The translations under genes were made by a program, and so were the position numbers. A model generated the notes under the pieces. It saw only the letters and a program-made list of their open reading frames with translations. It did not search any database and was not told where the DNA came from. DNA of 48,331 nucleotides, from NCBI GenBank assembly GCA_964611345.1, contig CAZSYU010000025.1, forward strand, positions 1-48,331. Direction: 5' to 3'. This document shows, one piece after another, positions 41,216 to 48,331 of the stretch; the first letter of the stretch is position 1; every line of letters begins with the position of its first letter. This stretch comes from JALZVT01 sp964611345. GTDB lineage: Bacteria > Pseudomonadota > Gammaproteobacteria > Pseudomonadales > Azotimanducaceae.

Positions 41216-43742
41216 TTCTATCGACGTCATCCCACCAAACAGTGGGGATCAAAACGATCCCATTGTGATTATCGGCAATGGCATGGTGGGCCATCATCTG
41301 GTATGCGAGTTGAGCAACCAAAACCCCAATAGCAATCTGGTTGTAGTTGGCGAAGAGCCAGAACCCGCCTACGACCGCGTTCATTTATCACAGCTATTCG
41401 CCGGAGAATCACCGCAATCACTCACCCTCGACGGCGCGGACAAATACGAAGAATGGGGCGTCGAGACCCTTCGCGGAGACCCGGCCAAAGAGATCGATCG
41501 CGATGCGAAACTGGTGACTCTCGCGAGTGGCAAGCAGGTTCGATATCGCAAACTTGTGCTAGCCACAGGCTCCTACCCGTTCGTTCCTCCAATACCCGGC
41601 AATGACGATCCAGCCTGCCTCGTGTATCGCACGATTAACGACCTTGAAAACATCAGGCAAAAAGCGACCGGCGCAACCCGCGGAGTCGTGGTTGGCGGCG
41701 GACTGCTCGGACTGGAATGCGCCAACGCTCTGAAAAATCTGGGGCTTGAAACCCACGTGGTGGAGTTTGCACCCGGTCTCATGGGCGTACAGCTGGATGA
41801 ATACGGTAGCGAACTACTGAAACAAAAAATTGCCGAGCTAGACGTTCAGGTTCACGTAGACACGGCAACCAAAGAAATCGCCAGAACTGCATCTGGTGAA
41901 CTGGAGATGCACTTCGAGGGTGGTGACTCGCTCGTCACAGACCTGATCGTTTTCTCGGCTGGAATTCGTCCGGCAGATGCACTCGCCAGAGCATGTGGCC
42001 TCACCATCGGTGAACGCGGCGGCGTCGTTGTTGATGAACGCTGTCTCACCAACGATCCAAACATCTACGCCATCGGTGAGTGCGCACTCTTCGATCAGCG
42101 AATATTCGGACTGGTAGCCCCCGGCTATCGCATGGCCGAAGTGGCCGCCAGCCGCCTGACAGCTGGGGATAAAACCTTCACTGGCGCAGACATGAGCACC
42201 AAATTGAAACTGCTCGGCGTGGACGTTGGTTCCATTGGAGACGCCCATGGCAAGGCCGAAGGCACACTGAGCTACTCCTTCAGCGATCCGATCAAGAATC
42301 AGTACAAACGCCTCAATCTAAGCGCCGATGGTAAGCGAGTCACAGGCGCCGTGCTAGTCGGTGATTGCGATGCTTACGACCAGATTCTGCAATACGTACT
42401 CAATGAGATACCCGTCCCTGAGTCACCCGAATCATTGTTTTTACCCACCACTGAGTCTGGCGGGGGACTGAGCGCAGATGTTCTGCCCGAGACCGCCGTT
42501 ATCTGTTCCTGCCACAACGTAACAAAGCAGGACATTAACCAGGCCGTCGTTGACGGTGCAACCACGCTGGGTGCAATCAAATCCACAACCAAGGCAAGCA
42601 CGGGCTGCGGCGGTTGCGCCCAACTCGCGACCTCTATCCTCAACAACGAACTTACTGTCTTGGGCGTTGAGATTGATGCATCGATCTGCCCGCACTTCAG
42701 CTACACCAGACAAGAGCTGTTCCATCTGTGCAAAGTTGAAGAAATCCGCAGTTTTGATGAACTTATCGCCGCCCACGGCACCGGCATGGGCTGCGCTATT
42801 TGCAAGCCCGCCGTTGCCTCGATCCTCGCTTCTCTGTGGAATGATCATGTCCACGATCCTTCGCACGTTGGGCTACAAGACACCAACGACCACTTTCTGG
42901 CGAACATGCAGAAAAACGGCACCTACTCCGTGGTACCACGTATCCCTGGCGGAGAAATCACTCCGGCGAAGTTGATCGTCATCGGTGAAGTCGCCCGCGA
43001 CTTTGACCTCTATACGAAAATCACCGGTGGTCAGCGCATCGATCTATTCGGCGCGCAGCTGCACGAGCTACCTCAGATCTGGAAACGCCTTACCGATGCC
43101 GGCTTTGAAACCGGGCACGCCTACGGCAAAGCCCTACGCACGGTGAAATCGTGCGTTGGCAGCACCTGGTGTCGATTTGGTGTGCAAGACAGCGTCGGCA
43201 TGGCGCTCTACCTTGAGAACAGATACAAAGGGCTCCGCTCTCCGCACAAGCTGAAAATGGGGGTCTCTGGTTGCACACGCGAGTGCGCAGAAGCCCGTAG
43301 CAAAGATGTGGGTGTGATCGCCACCGAAAATGGCTGGAATCTCTACGTTTGCGGCAACGGCGGAATGCGGCCGCGTCACGCAGACCTATTCGCTACAGAC
43401 CTCGACGATGAGACGCTAGTCCGTTACATCGATCGTATGCTGATGTTCTATGTGCGCACGGCCGATCGATTGCAACGCACCAGTGTCTGGATGGAGAATT
43501 TGGAAGGCGGTCTCGATTATCTTCGCGAGGTCATCATAGAAGACAGCCTGTCACTAGGCGCCGAGCTCGAAGCGCAGATGGCCAATATCGTCGGCACTTA
43601 CCAATGCGAGTGGCGAACCACGATAGAAGACCCAGAAAAAATGAAACGCTTTCGCAACTTCGTAAACGCGGATGACACAGATGATGGCGTGGTGTTTGTC
43701 CGCGAGCGTGGTCAACGTCGACCGGCAGACGCACTATCATGA
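41208..43742 (+). CDS. nirB: Assimilatory nitrite reductase (NAD(P)H), large subunit
   Basis: The 844-residue protein matches E. coli NirB (847) in length and order. FAD motif IVIIGNGMVGHHLV is near residue 20, and the NAD motif GVVVGGGLLGLECANAL is near 165. The BFD-type [2Fe-2S] domain uses C433, C435, C467 and C470 (ICSCHNVT to GCGGC). A second BFD-like segment follows (FHLCKVEEIR to GMGCAICKPA). The siroheme/[4Fe-4S] domain has C649-X5-C655 and C689-X3-C693 (SCVGSTWCRFG, SGCTRECAEAR). It reduces nitrite to ammonium with six electrons from NAD(P)H in the cytosol, with NirD. ATG 41208 overlaps the previous gene by eight bases and has GGAG upstream; the frame open to 41106 is not needed. Confidence 0.96.
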   Translation: MLDSIDVIPPNSGDQNDPIVIIGNGMVGHHLVCELSNQNPNSNLVVVGEEPEPAYDRVHLSQLFAGESPQSLTLDGADKYEEWGVETLRGDPAKEIDRDAKLVTLASGKQVRYRKLVLATGSYPFVPPIPGNDDPACLVYRTINDLENIRQKATGATRGVVVGGGLLGLECANALKNLGLETHVVEFAPGLMGVQLDEYGSELLKQKIAELDVQVHVDTATKEIARTASGELEMHFEGGDSLVTDLIVFSAGIRPADALARACGLTIGERGGVVVDERCLTNDPNIYAIGECALFDQRIFGLVAPGYRMAEVAASRLTAGDKTFTGADMSTKLKLLGVDVGSIGDAHGKAEGTLSYSFSDPIKNQYKRLNLSADGKRVTGAVLVGDCDAYDQILQYVLNEIPVPESPESLFLPTTESGGGLSADVLPETAVICSCHNVTKQDINQAVVDGATTLGAIKSTTKASTGCGGCAQLATSILNNELTVLGVEIDASICPHFSYTRQELFHLCKVEEIRSFDELIAAHGTGMGCAICKPAVASILASLWNDHVHDPSHVGLQDTNDHFLANMQKNGTYSVVPRIPGGEITPAKLIVIGEVARDFDLYTKITGGQRIDLFGAQLHELPQIWKRLTDAGFETGHAYGKALRTVKSCVGSTWCRFGVQDSVGMALYLENRYKGLRSPHKLKMGVSGCTRECAEARSKDVGVIATENGWNLYVCGNGGMRPRHADLFATDLDDETLVRYIDRMLMFYVRTADRLQRTSVWMENLEGGLDYLREVIIEDSLSLGAELEAQMANIVGTYQCEWRTTIEDPEKMKRFRNFVNADDTDDGVVFVRERGQRRPADALS

Positions 43743-44080
43743 TGCCAGAGCAGCTGACAAACGTAGAAATTTGCAAGGTTTCTGATCTGGTCGCCAACAG
43801 CGGTGTTGCGGCACTCATCGGCGGCGAGCAGATTGCACTGTTTTACCTACCCTCCCTGACCCCTCAGGTGTATGCCCTGGGCAACAAAGACCCCTTCAGC
43901 GGCGCCAATGTGTTAGCCAGGGGACTTGTGGGAGATGTCGGTGGCGTTCCGGTGGTTTGCTCACCCATTTACAAACAAAACTTCGAACTCATGACCGGTC
44001 AGTGCCTGGAAGACGAACAGGTTCAGGTGCCCTGCTATCGAGTCGTGGTTGACGACGATGTCGTTTGGCTAGAAGACTAA
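43739..44080 (+). CDS. nirD: Assimilatory nitrite reductase, small subunit
   Basis: The 113-residue protein has the NirD fold related to Rieske domains but without the iron-sulfur ligands. It carries VCKV-like EICKVSDLVANSGVAALIGG, IALFYLPSLTPQVYALGNKD, DPFSGANVLARGLVGDVGGV and the C-terminal DEQVQVPCYRVVVDDDVV. The Cys-His pairs of a true Rieske protein are replaced, as is normal for NirD. It stabilises or aids NirB. Its ATG overlaps the nirB stop (ATGA), and nasA starts four bases after its stop. Confidence 0.94.
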   Translation: MMPEQLTNVEICKVSDLVANSGVAALIGGEQIALFYLPSLTPQVYALGNKDPFSGANVLARGLVGDVGGVPVVCSPIYKQNFELMTGQCLEDEQVQVPCYRVVVDDDVVWLED

Positions 44081-44084
44081 AGCC

Positions 44085-46754
44085 ATGAACGGCATCGGTC
44101 CTGTTGACACTGAGTCTGACCAAAGAGTAACTGACACAACCTGCCCCTACTGCGGTGTAGGTTGCGGAATCGCTGCAACTCATAGCGAATTAGAGCTGAT
44201 AGCGAGCGATGGCGATGAGAACCACCCAGCCAATGCCGGCAGGCTCTGCGTTAAAGGCACGTCTCTTCCCGCAACTGTTGTATCGGAAGGTCGACTTCTC
44301 GAACCCACAGTCAATGGAAAACAAACCAGCTGGAACGAAGCGCTGGATGTGGTAAGCAAGCGACTGACCCAAACCATTTCAGAGCATGGGCCAGATTCGG
44401 TGGCTTTCTACCTATCCGGCCAACTGCTTACCGAAGATTACTACGTCGCAAACAAGCTGATGAAAGGCTTCATCGGCAGCGCAAATGTCGATACCAACTC
44501 ACGGTTGTGCATGGCATCGGCGGTCGCCGCGCACAAACGCGCCTTCGGCGAAGATGTGGTTCCCTGTAACTATACCGATCTTGAAGCCTGTGATCTTTTG
44601 GTTCTGGTCGGTTCCAACGCCGCCTGGGCACACCCCGTTCTCTACCAACGCATCAGTGCAGCAAAAGCAAAGAACAACACTCGGGTTGTGGTAATCGATC
44701 CTCGCACCACGGCCACCTGCGACATTGCTGACCTGCACCTGCCCTTAAAACCCGGTTCCGACGCAGAACTGTTCGTCGGTTTACTCGACCATCTGAATAC
44801 CAACGACGCACTCGACCAACGCTACATCGATGCCCACACCCGTGGATTCGAAGAATGCCTGGATGCAGCTGCAGGAAGTAGCGCAGAAGGACTTGCCGAA
44901 CGTACCGGACTATCCCAGGAAGCTCTCAGCACCTTCTTCGAGTGGTTCGCTACAACCAAACGCTGCGTCACCATGTTCTCTCAAGGCGTCAATCAATCCG
45001 AAAGTGGCACGGACAAATGCAATGCCATAATTAACTGCCATCTCGCCACCGGTCAAATTGGTCGCGACGGAATGGGACCGTTTTCCATCACTGGCCAGCC
45101 CAATGCTATGGGCGGACGAGAAGTAGGCGGCATGGCCAATCAACTCGCCGGGCATATGGATTTCATACCGGAGCATCTTGACTACGTCAGAGAGTTCTGG
45201 CGATCGCCTCAATTGGCTGAGAAGCCCGGCCTCAAAGCCGTGGACATGTTCGCTGCCCTCAATCGCGGTGAGATCAAGGCCATCTGGATCATGGGCACCA
45301 ATCCGGTGGTGAGCCTGCCGGACAGTAAGAGTACACGTCAGGCACTCGCAAGCTGTCCAACGGTAATCGTTTCGGACTGTATCGCGGATACCGAGACCAC
45401 CAGACTTGCAGACATTCTACTACCCGCCGCTCCCTGGGGAGAGAAAGACGGCACCGTCACCAATTCAGAGCGCCAGTTATCACGTCAGCGCAAACTCTTT
45501 CCGCTAAGCGGATCAGCACGCCCGGACTGGCTGATCATCTCCCAGGTCGCCCTACGGATGGGTTATGAGACGAGTTTCAGCTACGCATCCGTGCATGAAG
45601 TTTTTCGTGAACACGCGGCTCTAACTCAAGGCGCCAGTGCAGCGGGTCGACAGTTCGATATATCGCACCTGCGCGACCTTAGCGAAGCAAGCTACAACGC
45701 GCTAAAGCCAGAGCAATGGCCCCGCGCCCGACGTCCATTCGCCGATGGGAAATATTCCACACCCGACCGCCGCGCTCGTTTCGTACCTGTTACGCCTCGC
45801 CAAGTGGTCCAACAGAAAACGGCCAAGTTCCCATTTATCGTGAACACAGGCCGCCTACGCGATCAGTGGCACACCATGACTCGCACTGGACTGTCGGCGT
45901 CACTGTTTCAGCACACACCACTGCCTCATTTGGAAATCAATCAGGTTGACCTCGACTCACTTGGCATAGACGAAAGCGCACTGGTCGAATCATGGAACGA
46001 CAGCGGTGTATTCCGCGCGCTGGCAAAGTCTTCGCCGGGTTGCCCGCCCGGGCAGGTGTTCGCTCCGATTCACTGGAGCGAACCCTACGCCTTTCCTACC
46101 TTGGTCTCCGCTGTTAGCAAACCGGTTACAGACCCTGTGTCCGGGCAACCTGAAAGCAAGCACTTTCCTGTTGCCGTTAAGAAAGTGCCTGTTGCACAGT
46201 GGTGGTCTATCGCGAGCGACAAGCCTATCGACCCAGGCGGGTTTCAAGCCTCATTCTTCGCACGCCAGCTAAGACACACTAACCACCGAACTGACGTCGC
46301 ACTGGAGGAAAACCTGTCAATGGACGAGATGAAGGACCTGCTGTCGAGGCAATTTGGTTCTTCGTTAGCGGACGCAAACACTGAGTCGACTATGGAGTGG
46401 ATCGAGTTGGTTGATGACGTAAGCGGAACAGCCCGCCTGCTACTTCAAGTAGAAGGAAACCCCCGGCTCGTCGCAAGCATGGCTGCGACGCATCCAGACC
46501 TCGTAGACGCCGCGGTTCTACTGAAGAACGCCAAGGAGAACTCCGAGCCGCCAAGCTTCCGCTCTTTGTCTCTGATGGGTCAGAACATCGACTCGAGCCC
46601 CATTGTATGTACATGCTTTGAGGTATCGACTCAACAGATACAGAAGACGACTAAGTCAGGCCCTCAAACTCTGGACAGTCTTGGCAAAGCACTCAGCTGT
46701 GGCACCAATTGCGGATCCTGCATACCAGAGCTCAAAGCCCTGATCTCTGCTTAG
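44085..46754 (+). CDS. nasA: Assimilatory nitrate reductase, catalytic subunit
   Basis: The 889-residue molybdopterin enzyme has an N-terminal [4Fe-4S] site C20-X2-C23-X3-C27 with C55 (CPYCGVGCG, RLCVKG). It continues with the Mo-bis-MGD core (LMKGFIGSANVDTNSRLCMA, GQPNAMGGREVGGMANQLAG, IWIMGTNPVVSLPDSKS, LPAAPWGEKDGTVTNSERQL). A molydopterin dinucleotide-binding C-terminal domain (VNTGRLRDQWHTMTRTG) follows. The last 60 residues form a BFD-like [2Fe-2S] domain with CTCFEVS and CGTNCGSC. Long NasA enzymes of gammaproteobacteria have this extra domain, which receives electrons from the NasC-type flavoprotein. It reduces nitrate to nitrite in the cytosol. It is the last gene of the operon. Confidence 0.96.
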   Translation: MNGIGPVDTESDQRVTDTTCPYCGVGCGIAATHSELELIASDGDENHPANAGRLCVKGTSLPATVVSEGRLLEPTVNGKQTSWNEALDVVSKRLTQTISEHGPDSVAFYLSGQLLTEDYYVANKLMKGFIGSANVDTNSRLCMASAVAAHKRAFGEDVVPCNYTDLEACDLLVLVGSNAAWAHPVLYQRISAAKAKNNTRVVVIDPRTTATCDIADLHLPLKPGSDAELFVGLLDHLNTNDALDQRYIDAHTRGFEECLDAAAGSSAEGLAERTGLSQEALSTFFEWFATTKRCVTMFSQGVNQSESGTDKCNAIINCHLATGQIGRDGMGPFSITGQPNAMGGREVGGMANQLAGHMDFIPEHLDYVREFWRSPQLAEKPGLKAVDMFAALNRGEIKAIWIMGTNPVVSLPDSKSTRQALASCPTVIVSDCIADTETTRLADILLPAAPWGEKDGTVTNSERQLSRQRKLFPLSGSARPDWLIISQVALRMGYETSFSYASVHEVFREHAALTQGASAAGRQFDISHLRDLSEASYNALKPEQWPRARRPFADGKYSTPDRRARFVPVTPRQVVQQKTAKFPFIVNTGRLRDQWHTMTRTGLSASLFQHTPLPHLEINQVDLDSLGIDESALVESWNDSGVFRALAKSSPGCPPGQVFAPIHWSEPYAFPTLVSAVSKPVTDPVSGQPESKHFPVAVKKVPVAQWWSIASDKPIDPGGFQASFFARQLRHTNHRTDVALEENLSMDEMKDLLSRQFGSSLADANTESTMEWIELVDDVSGTARLLLQVEGNPRLVASMAATHPDLVDAAVLLKNAKENSEPPSFRSLSLMGQNIDSSPIVCTCFEVSTQQIQKTTKSGPQTLDSLGKALSCGTNCGSCIPELKALISA

Positions 46755-46826
46755 TGTCAGCTCACTTCTTGCGGCGTTTCGCATAAGCCGTGGGCACCGC
46801 GGTTAGCGGATTCTCGGGCCAGTCGT

Positions 46827-47534
46827 GTGCATGGCGAATTGGTCTATCTTGAGGTTTCTGCCCTGCCTTCAGCACCGCCCATACCGCTGTCCGAAGCAGA
46901 TATAGACCTTCTGGAGCGTAGAGCGACATTAGCGCGTTGGCAGCATGGATGGATTGGGAGATTCGTATTTGATAGCGACATACAACCCCCTCCCGTCGAC
47001 ATAGGTGCGCGGCCACACTTCTACCAGATGGAAAGGGAAATCTGCAACGCTAACACCGATCCGAATTGCACAGTAGATAATGTTCACTGTTATTCGCTGC
47101 GCTATCCCGCACCCGACAGGCCAGAGAATGATATTACTGTCGAGGATGGTGATAGATCGGATTTGGAGGTTTCTGAGAATCTTCCGTTAGTCGGTCCAGC
47201 CACCGGATTCATTCTTGGTACCGATCCGATAAGACATGAGGTTCCTGCAAACCAATCGGGCTCACTGCGAGTCCTGCGCAACATCACTGAGGAGGGGCAT
47301 CGCTTTAATAATCCCAACGATCCTGATGGAGCGATCGTAGAGCGGCAAGTTGAGAGGTTGAGCGATGGGCGGGTTGTTATCAGGACGATCGGTGCTGGCA
47401 ACGGCAACTACGGTGGGTTCAATGAAATTTTGGGACCAGCTGTATATGACAATTTGGACGACATTATAGAAGCGATGTACGACGCTATGCCGATGTGTAT
47501 GGCGACTCCCAGATCAACCAGGCCCTACAGTTGA
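46827..47534 (+). CDS. Possible polymorphic-toxin C-terminal protein (orphan)
   Basis: This frame is open for 235 residues from GTG 46827, and the real start is unclear because no ribosome site is visible. The middle contains EREICNANTDPNCTVDNVHC with three cysteines, then YSLRYPAPDRPENDI. The C-terminal part SLRVLRNITEEGHRFNNPND and VVIRTIGAGNGNYGGFNEIL resembles C-terminal toxin modules that I associate with Rhs/VENN-type polymorphic toxins. This is from memory of sequence patterns and not a confirmed hit. No signal peptide and no Rhs repeat are present, so it would be an orphan tip or remnant. A small lipoprotein gene follows 64 bp later. The base composition is visibly more AT-rich than the nitrate operon. 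Confidence 0.4.
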   Translation: MHGELVYLEVSALPSAPPIPLSEADIDLLERRATLARWQHGWIGRFVFDSDIQPPPVDIGARPHFYQMEREICNANTDPNCTVDNVHCYSLRYPAPDRPENDITVEDGDRSDLEVSENLPLVGPATGFILGTDPIRHEVPANQSGSLRVLRNITEEGHRFNNPNDPDGAIVERQVERLSDGRVVIRTIGAGNGNYGGFNEILGPAVYDNLDDIIEAMYDAMPMCMATPRSTRPYS

Positions 47535-47598
47535 GGAACAAGCAGTTTGTGATTGATTTGCTTCGAGATAGTAGAAAGAGTATTCGTCTAGCGGTAAT

Positions 47599-48249
47599 GT
47601 GAATGTGCAACAATGGATCGCAATCGTTATGTACATGTACACAAGAGCAATGGCAGGTTTTGCTAGATTCGGCAGGCTCCTCCTATCTTTTTCCATACTG
47701 ATCACCGGTGCCAGCTGTAGTGATATTGTTCCTAAGGGAAAATTGAAAGCTGCGGCGAGAACTTGTATTCCTGGTTTTACTGACTCTCTTGGCGCTTTTG
47801 AAAAATTAGATGCAAGTATTCGCTCTCAAGGTCTTAATCTCGAAATACCTGGGCAGGTTGTAGGTTGGAAATCTCAGAGAGTGGTAGGTAGCGGCAGTGG
47901 TTACTCTCTGAAACTGTTGGAACACTGCCGTGCGGGTGAGGCGGGCTTGCAGTTGGTGTTCATCGAAGGATCAACCGTTTCCTTTAGTTTGGAAGGTTGG
48001 GTGCGATGGTATGCCGTAAACCGTACAGTTGAAGCGGTTCTCGAAAAGCAAGTCGTTGTTGAAAAGCATCCATGGGTTAACACCCCAGAAGACGAAGATG
48101 TATTAGAATTTGCTCGGTTGCTTGATGTTCCCCTTCCGCGGGAAGCTATTGAAACCCTAGTAGAACGCGGAGCAGGTTCAGAGGATGAACTAGCCTCTAT
48201 TGGTAATTGTAGAGTTATTGGTGATCCAGCAGATTACCCGGGTTGTTAG
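47599..48249 (+). CDS. Small lipoprotein, possible immunity partner
   Basis: The product is 216 residues from GTG 47599, or 199 from ATG 47650 (MAGFARFGRLLLSFSILITG). The latter gives a standard lipoprotein signal with the lipobox ITGASC and may be the real start. The exported part has LKAAARTCIPGFTDSLGAFE, a beta-rich centre (GSGYSLKLLEHC, LQLVFIEGSTVSFSLEGWV) and an acidic helical C-terminus (TPEDEDVLEFARLLDVPLPR). Four or five cysteines in the mature part suggest disulfides. I recognise no family. Position after the toxin-like ORF and membrane anchoring are compatible with an immunity lipoprotein, but this is a guess from context. Confidence 0.55.
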   Translation: MNVQQWIAIVMYMYTRAMAGFARFGRLLLSFSILITGASCSDIVPKGKLKAAARTCIPGFTDSLGAFEKLDASIRSQGLNLEIPGQVVGWKSQRVVGSGSGYSLKLLEHCRAGEAGLQLVFIEGSTVSFSLEGWVRWYAVNRTVEAVLEKQVVVEKHPWVNTPEDEDVLEFARLLDVPLPREAIETLVERGAGSEDELASIGNCRVIGDPADYPGC

Positions 48250-48281
48250 CTAACGCGTAGAAACCTGGACTTACTTGCTGA

Positions 48282-48331
48282 GCACTTTTGTTCTTCGACA
48301 TCGACATCACGCTGTGCCCCCACTGCGGTGA
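48282..48331 (+). pseudogene. Transposase-like fragment with CPHCG motif at window edge
   Basis: Downstream of an in-frame TGA (48279-48281), the plus strand reads ALLFFDIDITLCPHCG up to the window end. The pattern 'F-D-I-D-x-x-x-C-P-x-C-G' is common near the C-terminus of IS91-like and related transposases. Only 16 residues are visible and the 5' part is cut by stops, so it is either a degraded end or an alternative-start ORF that continues outside. Confidence 0.3.

Noticed and set aside
46762..47016. Minus-strand ORF of 84 residues ending in a basic tail (VPTAYAKRRKK)
   Set aside because: It has no ribosome site or recognised family and overlaps the start of the plus-strand toxin-like ORF; it may be a decayed gene end but cannot be supported.

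Overview
The window looks like a chromosomal segment of a free-living, probably aquatic, heterotrophic gammaproteobacterium. This rests on a large TonB-dependent receptor, a YegD-type Hsp70, HtpX, an E. coli-like NirBD, GC-rich coding sequence and sigma-54/NtrC-type promoter elements. The genus cannot be fixed from the sequence. One run of 100 N (14941-15040) is a scaffold gap. No rRNA, tRNA, CRISPR array or intact mobile element was recognised.

Layout. 1-5.3 kb: start of a fatty-acid desaturase leaving the window, a cupin-tautomerase-MFS set and a large secreted CAP-domain protein. 5.5-13.7 kb: a TonB-dependent receptor, a crotonase, two metallo-beta-lactamase-fold hydrolases and a long-chain acyl-CoA synthetase. 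13.7-20.6 kb (minus strand): Hsp70 YegD interrupted by the gap, an Asn/Arg/Phe-rich secreted protein, three luciferase-like monooxygenases (LLM), a lytic transglycosylase and a histidine phosphatase. 20.8-28.7 kb: htpX with a heat-shock-like promoter, a DUF4396 membrane protein, a second crotonase, a fourth LLM protein, an ACAD10/11-type phosphotransferase, S-formylglutathione hydrolase, an epoxide-hydrolase-like enzyme and thymidine kinase. Together these suggest acyl-CoA, lipid or xenobiotic catabolism. 28.7-33.3 kb: a minus-strand run of poorly known envelope proteins (site-2-protease-like, lipase-like, lipoproteins, DUF2059). 33.5-33.7 kb: a transposase remnant.

35.0-46.8 kb is a complete assimilatory nitrate regulon. 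An NtrC-like site and a -24/-12 promoter precede an outer-membrane porin. A second, nearly identical -24-type element and a structured leader precede nrtA-nrtB-nrtD, a NirB-like flavoprotein, nirB, nirD and nasA, which are tightly packed or overlapping. The inferred flow is nitrate across the outer membrane by the porin, uptake by the ABC transporter, reduction to nitrite by NasA (electrons plausibly from the flavoprotein) and reduction to ammonium by NirBD.

From about 46.8 kb the sequence becomes visibly more AT-rich. It holds an ORF resembling the C-terminal part of a polymorphic toxin, a lipoprotein that could be its partner, and the edge of a transposase-like Cys motif: a likely accessory island.

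A recurring oddity is short tandem repeats (periods 9, 10, 12, 13 and 18 bp). Three lie exactly across stop codons and duplicate the stop, and one brackets the assembly gap.
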